DNA of 64,000 nucleotides, from positions 1 through 64,000 of the forward strand of contig JBCDIT010000007.1 of the NCBI GenBank assembly GCA_038748775.1, read 5' to 3'. The translations under genes and the position numbers were made by a program. The notes under the pieces are model-generated. The model had not been told where the DNA came from. It made no database searches and saw only the letters and a list, made by a program, of their open reading frames with translations. The stretch is from DAIQNV01 sp038748775 (GTDB lineage: Bacteria; Planctomycetota; Phycisphaerae; Phycisphaerales; UBA1924). Positions 43,645-51,611 of this stretch are shown here, in pieces; positions within the stretch are counted from its first letter, which is position 1; each line of letters begins with the position of its first letter.

Positions 43645-45465
43645 TTAGTTCGCCGACGCCACCGGTCCTTCCGAGTTTGAGCGTAGGGATTGCAGGGCCA
43701 CGCTCTTTGGCATGTACGAGGGGTGTGACCCGCAGAAGAGCCGAACAAAGCCGGCCGACCCGGGAGGGGGCGCGACCAGCGACGTTCCGCCCTCGAGCAC
43801 GTGCGTTCGGGAAACTCCGCCTTGGTCGCCGAGATCCCACGTGAGTCCCTCTTCGCGGTAGAGGTTCTGAAGGTCAACGAGTGTGAAGTCGCGCAAGTTC
43901 CCCGCGGCCTGATACTCATCGAGCACGTCTTGCGTCGGCGTGCGGACGCACCGCCCACCGAGCAGGTAGGGCAGGTCGCCCCCGCTTACTGATCCGGTGT
44001 AGTCGTTGGCCCAGACGACCCGACCGGACGTTGCCCAAAGCGGCGCGGAGGCGAGCCGGTTGAGTCGGACGTACCGGAATTGGATCGCCTCGCGGCCGTC
44101 GGGCGGGTCTATGGCCGGGAGCACGATGCGCGAGCCCGGTCGGCCCGAGATGACGAGCTCGATGGTTGAATCTGGGTCGTCGATCTGAACAGCGGTGAAA
44201 TAGCTGCGTTGTGGGAGTAGTTCGTTGTGCCTGATATCTGCCTTTGCAGACTCGGCCGCGATCGCCCCGATCCCAGCGACCAAGAGCCCGCTCAGTGCTT
44301 CTTCCCAGGTGTCGGCGGTTGCGGCATACGCGATACCCCCGTAGATCAAGACGTCACCGATCACGGCCTTGACCTGCCTGAGTTCTTGGTTGCTTCGCCA
44401 GCGATGGTCGAGGGCGTAGGCGTTAAAGTCGGCGGCCACGCCGACGTCGTCTGCGGTCGATCCGTTCACGCTCGCCAAGAGCGGCTCGTTCGTCGACGGT
44501 GTCCCGGTGAGTGAGACCCGAAACTCGGAGATGGTCTCGCGATACCCGGTGCGGTATTTCTCCGGTCCCTTTCCGTAATCGACCCAGAGGACGGTATTGG
44601 CACGACCGGAGGTGATCGCGTCCACAACCGGCTCGAGCGATGGCGCGTACTGAACCGCCTTCCGGAAGTTGTCACGCGCCTCACGCTCGAAGGTTGATTC
44701 GCCCAGGCGGACCGCGGTTGCCCATCGCCCGAGGCCCCTCATGAAATACCCCGGCGCGAAATTCGTTTCGATCGGTTGGTAGCCGTTGTCGAGAGCGTTG
44801 TCGAAGGCTTCTCGACCGAGGCGTGTGGCGGTGTCTTCGGTCTTGCCTGCGCCGATGGCATCTTCGTAAGCCTGGGATTGAGCGTCTTCCGCCGCCGCAT
44901 AAACGCGCTCGCTATCGGTGAGGTCCTCGTCGGGGCGTTCTCCCTCGATGACTCGGGAAAAGTCTTGCAGAAGGAAAAGTGCGTTCTGGCCCGCAGCCGC
45001 GGCGTTGTCCCAGTCACCAACCGACGCGAGTTGGGCGGCGAAGTAGCCGTACGCGGCCGCCTGTTCGAACGGATCGCCCTTCCAGTACCGCCGGCCTTCT
45101 TCGGTGCCCAAGAAGGTGTTGACCGTGTTGTCGTCGTTCACCCCTTGGGTCCGAAGGACGTCGTACGCCGCGAGAAACGGGGTTTCCGCGGCCGTGTATT
45201 GCCCGTCGGCAAGATCGATCATCGCATAACGGACCTGATCAAGGACGAAGTCGCGATCGACGCGAGATCCTCCTGCGCCATCCGATGCGTTCGCCTTTGA
45301 GACGCTCGAGGCGAGCTTGACCGCCATCTTGTCTCGGGCACGGCCGTACTGCCCGGCGTCTACGTCGGACACGAGTTCAAGATCGGCTTCCCACGTTGAG
45401 CACCCACCCAGCACCATCGCGAAAGCGACGAGTGCGAACGGAAACGCTGGTAGCAATCGGATCAT
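43645..45465 (-). CDS. COG3014-like lipoprotein of the LpoB/YcfL operon
   Basis: 606-aa lipoprotein from ATG at 45465 (lipobox LGGC, Cys22; GGGGGG just upstream). The first half is helical with TPR-like character (YTAAETPFLAAYDVLR, WDNAAAAGQNALFLLQDF, FRKAVQYAPSLEPV). The second half is beta-rich (TVLWVDYGKGPEKYRTGY, VRLNRLASAPLWATSG). The layout agrees with COG3014 lipoproteins that travel with LpoB and YcfL genes in Vibrio and relatives. It may act as a scaffold for the neighbouring lipoproteins; a biochemical role is not established. Confidence 0.75.
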   Translation of the reverse strand: MIRLLPAFPFALVAFAMVLGGCSTWEADLELVSDVDAGQYGRARDKMAVKLASSVSKANASDGAGGSRVDRDFVLDQVRYAMIDLADGQYTAAETPFLAAYDVLRTQGVNDDNTVNTFLGTEEGRRYWKGDPFEQAAAYGYFAAQLASVGDWDNAAAAGQNALFLLQDFSRVIEGERPDEDLTDSERVYAAAEDAQSQAYEDAIGAGKTEDTATRLGREAFDNALDNGYQPIETNFAPGYFMRGLGRWATAVRLGESTFEREARDNFRKAVQYAPSLEPVVDAITSGRANTVLWVDYGKGPEKYRTGYRETISEFRVSLTGTPSTNEPLLASVNGSTADDVGVAADFNAYALDHRWRSNQELRQVKAVIGDVLIYGGIAYAATADTWEEALSGLLVAGIGAIAAESAKADIRHNELLPQRSYFTAVQIDDPDSTIELVISGRPGSRIVLPAIDPPDGREAIQFRYVRLNRLASAPLWATSGRVVWANDYTGSVSGGDLPYLLGGRCVRTPTQDVLDEYQAAGNLRDFTLVDLQNLYREEGLTWDLGDQGGVSRTHVLEGGTSLVAPPPGSAGFVRLFCGSHPSYMPKSVALQSLRSNSEGPVASAN

Positions 45466-45478
45466 CCCATCCCCCCGA

Positions 45479-46048
45479 TCAGTTGAATGATCGTCCCAGT
45501 GCCTTTCGTTCAAACTCGACGGTAGCGATCCACTCGAGCGTCGCTGTATCGAGGCTCACGAGCCGGTACTCCGCAACGTAAAGGTCAGAACGCTCATTCT
45601 CGTCTGAACGAGCGATGTTGTCGATTCGACACGTCATGGTGTGCGTCGGACGACGATCAGAGCCGGCCCGTTCGCTGATCGTTCCGCGGCGTCGTGCGTC
45701 CTCGAGACGGGCCGCGGGGATGACGAGCGTGACGTTCTTCTCCTCGCGGAGAAGGCGATCCCTGAACACCTCGTTGGCAACGCCCTGGGCGAGGTACCAG
45801 AGCTCCGATCGCGTGATCACGTCGTCGGTCGCGTTCGTCATTTCGGTAAACGTGACGACCGCCGGCGGGCTTTGCGGGTTGCGCTCGCCTATCCAATCGC
45901 TCGCGGAGAGTTCCTGTACGGTTTGATCAACAATGAGCCGCATGTCGCCGATGCTGAGCCGGCTCGATTGATCGAGCTGGACGCCCTCACAGCCCACCGT
46001 GGTAACCAGCGCGAGAGCGACAACCGATGCTCGAATGAAGAGGGCCAT
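45479..46048 (-). CDS. LpoB-like penicillin-binding-protein activator lipoprotein 2
   Basis: 189-aa lipoprotein. ATG at 46048 has GGAGGA 6-7 bases upstream and opens a leader ending TVGC (Cys20). The domain resembles LpoB/CsgG-type folds: IVDQTVQELSASDWIG, PAVVTFTEMTNATDDVITRS, NVTLVIPAARLEDARRRG, then THTMTCRIDNIARSDEN. Its last strand (LVSLDTATLEWIATVEFERKA) is typical. In E. coli LpoB switches on the peptidoglycan synthase PBP1b from the outer membrane. No PBP1b gene is near here, so the partner is unknown. It lies 38 bases from the paralogue upstream. Confidence 0.78.
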   Translation of the reverse strand: MALFIRASVVALALVTTVGCEGVQLDQSSRLSIGDMRLIVDQTVQELSASDWIGERNPQSPPAVVTFTEMTNATDDVITRSELWYLAQGVANEVFRDRLLREEKNVTLVIPAARLEDARRRGTISERAGSDRRPTHTMTCRIDNIARSDENERSDLYVAEYRLVSLDTATLEWIATVEFERKALGRSFN

Positions 46049-46086
46049 TCCCGATCCTCCGAAGCGGACGCGCCGTGCTCGATCCG

Positions 46087-46671
46087 TTAGCCCTCGCCGT
46101 ACTGGACGAAGTAGCTGTTCGTCCACACGATCTCGCCGTTGGACTCGCGCGTGAGGGTCATCTCAAGGAAGAAGCCTGTCGCGTCGCGACGGTCGAGCTT
46201 GCGGGCATCGCCGTTCAAGAAGAACACGTAATCGGCGTCGACCTTGAGTCCCTCGAACCCATCTTCTTCCGCGAACGGATCCCCGCTCGCCTGCCGCTCG
46301 CGGTTGCTTAGGCTCTGCGTACGCGGCCCGGTCTCACGGAGCTGTATGTTGTCACGGAAGAAACGGTTGCTGTACAGCTCGGATCGCATCGTGCGCTGAA
46401 CCACGTCGAAGTCGTTCGTCGATACCGACTGCGTGCGGTTGTCGATGTCGCCAAGGAACATCGCGACGCGCTCTCCGCCGAAGTCATACCGAACGAGCTC
46501 GGTCAGATCGGACGCGAGAGACTGGCCGGTCTCGGACGCGGCCTCGCGCAAGTCGTTTATCGTGATCGTATTTCTCTTCACGTCGTTCGAAGTCGTCTTT
46601 GGTTCTGCGCATCCGCCCATCACGATCGCCCCAAGACCGATCACGACCGCTGCCGAGTGCATTCGAATCAT
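46087..46671 (-). CDS. LpoB-like penicillin-binding-protein activator lipoprotein 1
   Basis: 194-aa lipoprotein, first in its operon. ATG at 46671 follows AAAGGA; the leader ends MGGC (Cys21). LpoB landmarks are INDLREAASETGQSLASDL, VAMFLGDIDNRTQSVSTNDF, MRSELYSNRFFRDNIQL and the end LEMTLTRESNGEIVWTNSYF. ADYVFFLNGDARKLDRRD is the long central strand region. It is one of two divergent paralogues in tandem, which suggests either two different synthase partners or a heteromeric activator. Expected to sit in the outer membrane facing the periplasm. Confidence 0.8.
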   Translation of the reverse strand: MIRMHSAAVVIGLGAIVMGGCAEPKTTSNDVKRNTITINDLREAASETGQSLASDLTELVRYDFGGERVAMFLGDIDNRTQSVSTNDFDVVQRTMRSELYSNRFFRDNIQLRETGPRTQSLSNRERQASGDPFAEEDGFEGLKVDADYVFFLNGDARKLDRRDATGFFLEMTLTRESNGEIVWTNSYFVQYGEG

Positions 46672-46982
46672 CGTGTTCCTTTCTCTTCGGTGTGGCCCTG
46701 CTGATAGTCTCATCCGATCTTGAGCCGGTGTCTTTCACCCTACCATGAATAAATGATGTTTGTGAGCGATCTGGCCATGAAGTCTCCACGCGACAGACCA
46801 CGAGCGGTACCCTAAAATGGGAGTGGTGAAAGTGCCGGGTCCAAAAAACGATGCATGAGCGAAGATCTGCCCAGGTTCAGCGGGTTGACGATTGAAGGTC
46901 CCGCTTTCTCGCCCACGCGACTGTTCAAGCCGTCCACAATTTCGGGGTAATGCCCAGCCCCGACTGGTCTGAGGAGATTCCG
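46672..46982. other. Divergent intergenic region
   Basis: 311 bases between the lipoprotein operon (leftward) and the exported 653-aa protein (rightward). It is more AT-rich than its surroundings and must hold both promoters. A TAAAAT (46814-46819) could be a rightward -10, but no clear -35 pairs with it. No operator-like palindrome was found. Confidence 0.4.
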
Positions 46983-48944
46983 ATGAAGACCGCTTTGGCA
47001 CAAGCCGTTCTGGCGTCGGTTGTCATCGTCGGCGTTGTCGCCGACGCGTCCGCCCAGCGGCGCACACTGCCCAGCCGGAGTCAGCCGCCAACACAAGCCC
47101 CTGTTGCTCGGGTCGACGTCGATCGATTCCTCGAGTGTTATCGCGACGATCGGTTCCCAAAGATCGCGGTCGTCGTTTGGCTCGGGGCGCCGCGCAGTGC
47201 CGTCAGTGATGAAGATATCTTCTTCCGAGATTCATTCGAGGCCGATCTCCAGGGCGTGTTCCAGGGATTCGACGTGCGGATGGAACTCGCGGCGAAGGCG
47301 GCGGTCTTGGACGATGCTGAAAACCAACGGCTCGTCTCGGGACGCCGATGGATTCTCGCGGCCGACCGCGTCGCTCAGCGACTCGACGTGGAGCGTGTTT
47401 TCTTTGTGACGCTCGTTCCGCTCGGGCGAAACGTCGACGGCGCTGGGGAGTTTTCCGGTAGGTACGACATAATCAACACGCAGACCAAGCAAGCGATCGC
47501 TTCGAGGCCTTTCCCAAAGCCGATCACCGGAATGGCGCCCAGCGACAGAGGTAGGCTTCCGAAGTCGATCGGTGCTGCCGTGAACGGGGTCGCGCGTGAG
47601 ATGATCAACGACTACACGTCAAACCACTGTGGGTTCCAGGACCCGGTTCCGAGCGAGGCGGTGCCCACGCGGGTACCGACGCGCGAAGTGACGCGCAATC
47701 CGCCGCCGGTCGCGCCGATTCGCCCGGTCCCGCGCATCGATGGCCCGGCGGAGGAGGACACGTTGGGCGTGCCGATGGAGATGACGGTTCGGGTCATCGG
47801 CGAATTGACCAGGCGCGACCCGGCGGCGATTCGTGAGCAGGTTCGAGACTTCGAGTACCTCCGACACACGATCGGTGTTCCGCAGGTTCGCCAGGAAGGA
47901 ACGAGCCGGTATCTGGAGATGAAGGTGAGTGCGTTCGGAGATCCGTTTCTCGTCGGCGAGGATGTTTCCTACGGAATCTTCCTGGCCACTGGGAAGGACT
48001 CGTTTGTTCGTCGTGCCACCGACGACCTTGTCGTGCTCGAGATCTTGGATCCAGCGGTCTCGCGCTGGATCGGTCCAGAGGACGAGCGAAACCGAGGTAT
48101 CCGAGACGCGCTCCGCCGCGTGTACGCACAGCAAGGACGCCCGCCGATCGCGGTCGTGACCCGGAGCGTTTCGACGACGAACCGTTGGTTCGAGAGGCAA
48201 AGGTGGCAAGCGAAGACGGACACCTGGCACTGGTACCACGCGTTTCGTGACGACCTGCCCAGTCGCGAACTCGGTAGCGGTCTTCACGCGGGCGACGCGA
48301 TGACGAGGGCACTCACGCGGCGGTTCGCGAATGTCGACCTCGACTCCGCGAACGCCTCCGAGGTCTTCGCTCTCAACGCGGCGCCTGGCATCTCCGAGCG
48401 TGACCTCCAGAGCCCCGGGGCGCTCGAACGCGTGCTCCGAGATCAGGGGTTTGAGTTGATCGCCGATGGACGGGGCGAAGTGGTGCTATCGCCGGATGGA
48501 CTGCAAACTTCGTACGGTTTCGGTGTGCGATCGATCGCGACGAATGTCAGCCTTGCGTCAACGGACACCAGCTCACGGTCCGTCTCCGAGGATGACGTCC
48601 CAGCCGGCGTACCCACCAGCGAGATGGCGGATGAACTCGCCGCTCAACTCATCGACCAACTCTTCGAACGCTGGGCCGACGGGTTGGAGACGACGCACCT
48701 TGTGCTCGTTGACGAGCCGTCGATCGCGTACGCCGAAGACATCCAACGGGCGGTCGGAAGTGTTGACGGGGTTGAGTACACGATCATGCGAAGCCTCGGA
48801 CAAAGCGGCCAGATCATCGAGATTGCGCACCGCGGAGCGGCCGATGACATCAGGCGGGCGTTGACCGAGGGGAACGATTCGGTCCGGTTCAGGATGACGC
48901 CGGGGTCAACGGCGAACCGGATGCGTATCGAACTGATGAGCTGA
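46983..48944 (+). CDS. Exported protein of unknown function next to the LpoB operon
   Basis: 653-aa exported protein. ATG at 46983 has GAGGAG 5-6 bases upstream and starts a signal peptide (MKTALAQAVLASVVIVGVVA to ADASAQ). The N-terminal domain (PKIAVVVWLGAPRSAVSDED, RRWILAADRVAQRLDVERVF) resembles the alpha/beta layout of LpoB/CsgG-type proteins. A Pro-rich linker (about 215-245) leads to a second region with FLVGEDVSYGIFLATGKDSF, a typical DUF4384-like strand pattern. The C-terminus (about 460-653) has repeated alpha/beta units (ELAAQLIDQLFERWADGLET, IQRAVGSVDGVEYTIMRSL). Divergent from the LpoB-like operon, so a linked envelope role is reasonable but unproven. Confidence 0.6.
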   Translation: MKTALAQAVLASVVIVGVVADASAQRRTLPSRSQPPTQAPVARVDVDRFLECYRDDRFPKIAVVVWLGAPRSAVSDEDIFFRDSFEADLQGVFQGFDVRMELAAKAAVLDDAENQRLVSGRRWILAADRVAQRLDVERVFFVTLVPLGRNVDGAGEFSGRYDIINTQTKQAIASRPFPKPITGMAPSDRGRLPKSIGAAVNGVAREMINDYTSNHCGFQDPVPSEAVPTRVPTREVTRNPPPVAPIRPVPRIDGPAEEDTLGVPMEMTVRVIGELTRRDPAAIREQVRDFEYLRHTIGVPQVRQEGTSRYLEMKVSAFGDPFLVGEDVSYGIFLATGKDSFVRRATDDLVVLEILDPAVSRWIGPEDERNRGIRDALRRVYAQQGRPPIAVVTRSVSTTNRWFERQRWQAKTDTWHWYHAFRDDLPSRELGSGLHAGDAMTRALTRRFANVDLDSANASEVFALNAAPGISERDLQSPGALERVLRDQGFELIADGRGEVVLSPDGLQTSYGFGVRSIATNVSLASTDTSSRSVSEDDVPAGVPTSEMADELAAQLIDQLFERWADGLETTHLVLVDEPSIAYAEDIQRAVGSVDGVEYTIMRSLGQSGQIIEIAHRGAADDIRRALTEGNDSVRFRMTPGSTANRMRIELMS

Positions 48945-48955
48945 CGAGAAACGAC

Positions 48956-49369
48956 CTACGGACGAATCAGCAACTTGATCTGGCTGGGCACGATGGCGAA
49001 CCCGGGGGGGCTGTTCGCGGCGCCCATCCCGTTCTGGGCAGACATTGACCCCATGTAGGTCGCAGGGCGACCCTCGACGATAATGCCGGTGCTCCCGAGC
49101 GTATCGGTCGAGGGGCCCATCATCATCTGGCTGACCATGCCGCCGGCGACGCCGGCGTTGTCGCCGTTGCTCAAGGGGACGTTGGTGCCCATCACGTGAT
49201 TGGGCATGCACAACGTCAGGGTCTTCACGGCCGTCGTGCCGGGGATGCCCATCATGGGCATCGCAATATTGGGGTAGGGAATCGGGACGGGCGCCGGGCC
49301 CACCGGCGTGCGGCACACGTCGGGGAAAGCCATGTTCATGCCCATCATTTGCGTCTTCGCCGGCAGCAT
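48956..49369 (-). CDS. PAAR-like DUF4150 protein
   Basis: 137-aa spike-tip type protein. Features of DUF4150/PAAR-like proteins are the early DVCRTPVGPAPVPIPYPNIA, a Pro/Gly/Met-rich loop region (MPMMGIPGTTAVKTL), GTNVPLSNGDNAGVAGGM and a C-terminal VEGRPATYMGSMSAQNGMGA. Such proteins cap VgrG spikes or carry toxins in type VI or related injection systems. There is no toxin extension here. It is the last gene of the leftward vgrG group, after the DUF3540 gene. Confidence 0.82.
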   Translation of the reverse strand: MLPAKTQMMGMNMAFPDVCRTPVGPAPVPIPYPNIAMPMMGIPGTTAVKTLTLCMPNHVMGTNVPLSNGDNAGVAGGMVSQMMMGPSTDTLGSTGIIVEGRPATYMGSMSAQNGMGAANSPPGFAIVPSQIKLLIRP

Positions 49370-49384
49370 GATTCGTCCCCCCCT

Positions 49385-49936
49385 TTAGCCCAGGTGAACC
49401 GTGGAGCCGTCGATCCGCGTTTCCTTGGTCGACACCGCGTGGCTCCGCTCGCTTCGCTCGAATGAGATGCCTTCGACAACCCGATAGTCCGACCCGGCCC
49501 GGGTCAGGCGGCGCCCGGTGACGGTCTGCAGGAAGCTGCCCAGCGTCTCGCGGACCGACTTGGCAACGGTCTCGATTGTCGACGCGAAGACGGAGAGCCG
49601 CTCGGTCTCGAGCTCGACCGCGTCGGTGCCACCCAATCGGAGCGTCCCGGCGAGCGAACGCACCTCCACGTCGCCCAGTGAGGTCAGCGCGACATCGCCC
49701 TGGCCCCGAATGACGCCGATGATCCAGAAGCGATCGCCGTCGGTGGCCGCGAGTAATTCGTCGCCTGCCACCGGGGTATAGCGGACCGCCATCGCGGGAT
49801 CGGCCCACGCTCGGAGGTCCCCCCCAAAGTCGAGCAGCGCCCGATCGCCCGACACCTCGTCGACGCGTCCCGGTCGGACGCCGGTCTGGGGGGTGTTGGC
49901 GACCGGGGTGGGGGATTCACTCGTCACTGCTGTCAC
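49385..49936 (-). CDS. DUF3540 protein of the vgrG island
   Basis: 183-aa protein. GTG at 49936 has AGGAGG 7 bases upstream and overlaps the end of the pentapeptide gene. The N-part is an OB-like fold (RVDEVSGDRALLDFGGDLRA, AGDELLAATDGDRFWIIGVI). The C-part is a beta-helix-like series (DVALTSLGDVEVRSLAGTLR, LGGTDAVELETERLSVFAST) and ends HLG. DUF3540 proteins are repeatedly found beside DUF2169, DUF4150, pentapeptide and VgrG genes in type VI effector clusters. It may be a spike or adaptor component. Confidence 0.8.
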   Translation of the reverse strand: MTAVTSESPTPVANTPQTGVRPGRVDEVSGDRALLDFGGDLRAWADPAMAVRYTPVAGDELLAATDGDRFWIIGVIRGQGDVALTSLGDVEVRSLAGTLRLGGTDAVELETERLSVFASTIETVAKSVRETLGSFLQTVTGRRLTRAGSDYRVVEGISFERSERSHAVSTKETRIDGSTVHLG

Positions 49937-51611
49937 CTCGGGTCCTCCTGACGTACTCCATGGGATAAGCGGGGGGACGGAACCGCTCCGCCTCCTTCAG
50001 TTCGTCGTCCGTCCCGACGATCCCGCCCAGTTTGGCGGCGGTCAGGTCGGTCCGGGTCAGCTGCGTATCGTGCATGACCGCGCCCTTGAGATTGGCGTCG
50101 ATCACCTGGGCATCGCTGATGTCAGAGCGCGTGAGGTGGGCCTCCCTCACGTCGGCATCCGTAAAATCGAGCCCTTTCGCCGTCATCTCGGTCAGCATCG
50201 CCTGGGCGAGGTTCGCATTCTTAAACCCGACCATCTCTAGGGTCGAGCCGCCGAAGTTCGCCCAGCGGGCGTCGGCCCCACCGAAGTTCGCGTCCTTGAT
50301 GATCGACTTGCCGAATTGCGTGTAGTTGGCCCTTGCCCCTGTGAAGTCGACGCCGGTGAGGTCTGACTCCATGAACTGCGACTGCGTCAGCTCCACGCCA
50401 GATAAGTTGGCCCCGGTCAGGTCCGACTTGTTCACGATCGACTGGACGATCCTGCAGCCCCGGAGGTCCTTGTCCCTGAAATCCGCCTCAGCCAAATAGG
50501 TGTTCGCGAAGTCGGTCTTGTCGAGGGTGATGCTCGGGAACGGCGGTGCGTCGAGGAACGCCGAACGGAATCGCGTGCCCGACATCGTCGCGCCCGTGAG
50601 GTCCGTCTGGCTGAACCCGGTCGATTCCAGGTGGCTTCGTGCGAGGTCGATCCGCGATGCGTCGGAACTGGAGATGATCAGTCGCTCCGCCCGACAAGAG
50701 GTCAGCTTTACGTCCGCAAGAACGCTCTCGACAACCGTGGTGTCCTTGAGGGTTGCGTCCGACAGCGTCGCGCCCGCGAGGTTGACCTGGATGAGTGCGC
50801 AGCTAGTGAGGTCGACCCCCGACAGCACCGCTCCGGCCGCGTCGCCACCGATGAACTGACTGCCGACGACCGACCTTGCCTCGATAAGCAGCGCGCCGAG
50901 CCCGAGGTCCTCGGCCGAGAACGCACACGCATCGAACGTGGCCTCGACCGCCGATGCACCGCCGATCTTCACGGACGTCAGCTGGCACTTGCGGAGTGTG
51001 GCCCGGTCGAAGATCGCCGCGGTCAGGTCCGACTGAGCGAACACCGCCCCGACGATCTCGCGTCCGGACAGGTCGAGCCCGCCGGCATCGCACTCAACAA
51101 GATGCACGTCCTCGAGCCGATCGGGGAAAATCACGTCCTTCAGGGCGCAACGCGCGATCACGGTTCCGCTAAGTGTCGCGGATCTGAGGTCCCGGCCCGT
51201 CAGATTGCACCCAATGATCTTCGACGCGGCGAGGCGGGCCCCCCCGAGCGTCGCGTCGGTCAGATCGAGGTTGACGAGGGCGGCGCCCTCGAACTCCGTT
51301 CCGCCGATCGCGAGCCCCGACACGCGGCACTCGATGATCTTGGACTCGCGCAGGTTCGCGTTGCTCAGGCTGACCCCGTCGAGCGAGCAGTTGATGAAGC
51401 TTGCCTCGGTCAGGTCGCACCCGTCGAGCCGCGCCGAAGTGAAGCTGCAGTAGGCGAACACGGCGCCCGACATATCGCAGCCGCTCAGATCAAACCCGTC
51501 GAAATCGACCCAGGCGAACTTGTTGCCTTTGAATCGAATCGTCGCGGGCGCTTCGCGGTCTGGCCACAGCGCGTCGTCGATCGTCTCGTACTGGCGAAGC
51601 GGCTCGCTCAA
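49917..51611 (-). CDS. Pentapeptide-repeat protein of the vgrG island
   Basis: 564-aa protein built almost entirely of A(D/N)LXX-type pentapeptide repeats forming a right-handed quadrilateral beta-helix: for example FDLSGCDMSGAVFAYCSF, SLSNANLRESKIIECRVSG and ADVREAHLTRSDISDAQVID. Start is TTG at 51611 within a TTGA overlap with the upstream stop, with GAGGGGG ahead. No signal peptide or enzymatic domain. In type VI-like clusters such proteins accompany DUF2169 proteins; they may form a spike extension, a cargo adaptor or a protective shield for the effector. Confidence 0.85.
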   Translation of the reverse strand: MSEPLRQYETIDDALWPDREAPATIRFKGNKFAWVDFDGFDLSGCDMSGAVFAYCSFTSARLDGCDLTEASFINCSLDGVSLSNANLRESKIIECRVSGLAIGGTEFEGAALVNLDLTDATLGGARLAASKIIGCNLTGRDLRSATLSGTVIARCALKDVIFPDRLEDVHLVECDAGGLDLSGREIVGAVFAQSDLTAAIFDRATLRKCQLTSVKIGGASAVEATFDACAFSAEDLGLGALLIEARSVVGSQFIGGDAAGAVLSGVDLTSCALIQVNLAGATLSDATLKDTTVVESVLADVKLTSCRAERLIISSSDASRIDLARSHLESTGFSQTDLTGATMSGTRFRSAFLDAPPFPSITLDKTDFANTYLAEADFRDKDLRGCRIVQSIVNKSDLTGANLSGVELTQSQFMESDLTGVDFTGARANYTQFGKSIIKDANFGGADARWANFGGSTLEMVGFKNANLAQAMLTEMTAKGLDFTDADVREAHLTRSDISDAQVIDANLKGAVMHDTQLTRTDLTAAKLGGIVGTDDELKEAERFRPPAYPMEYVRRTRGDSSDE

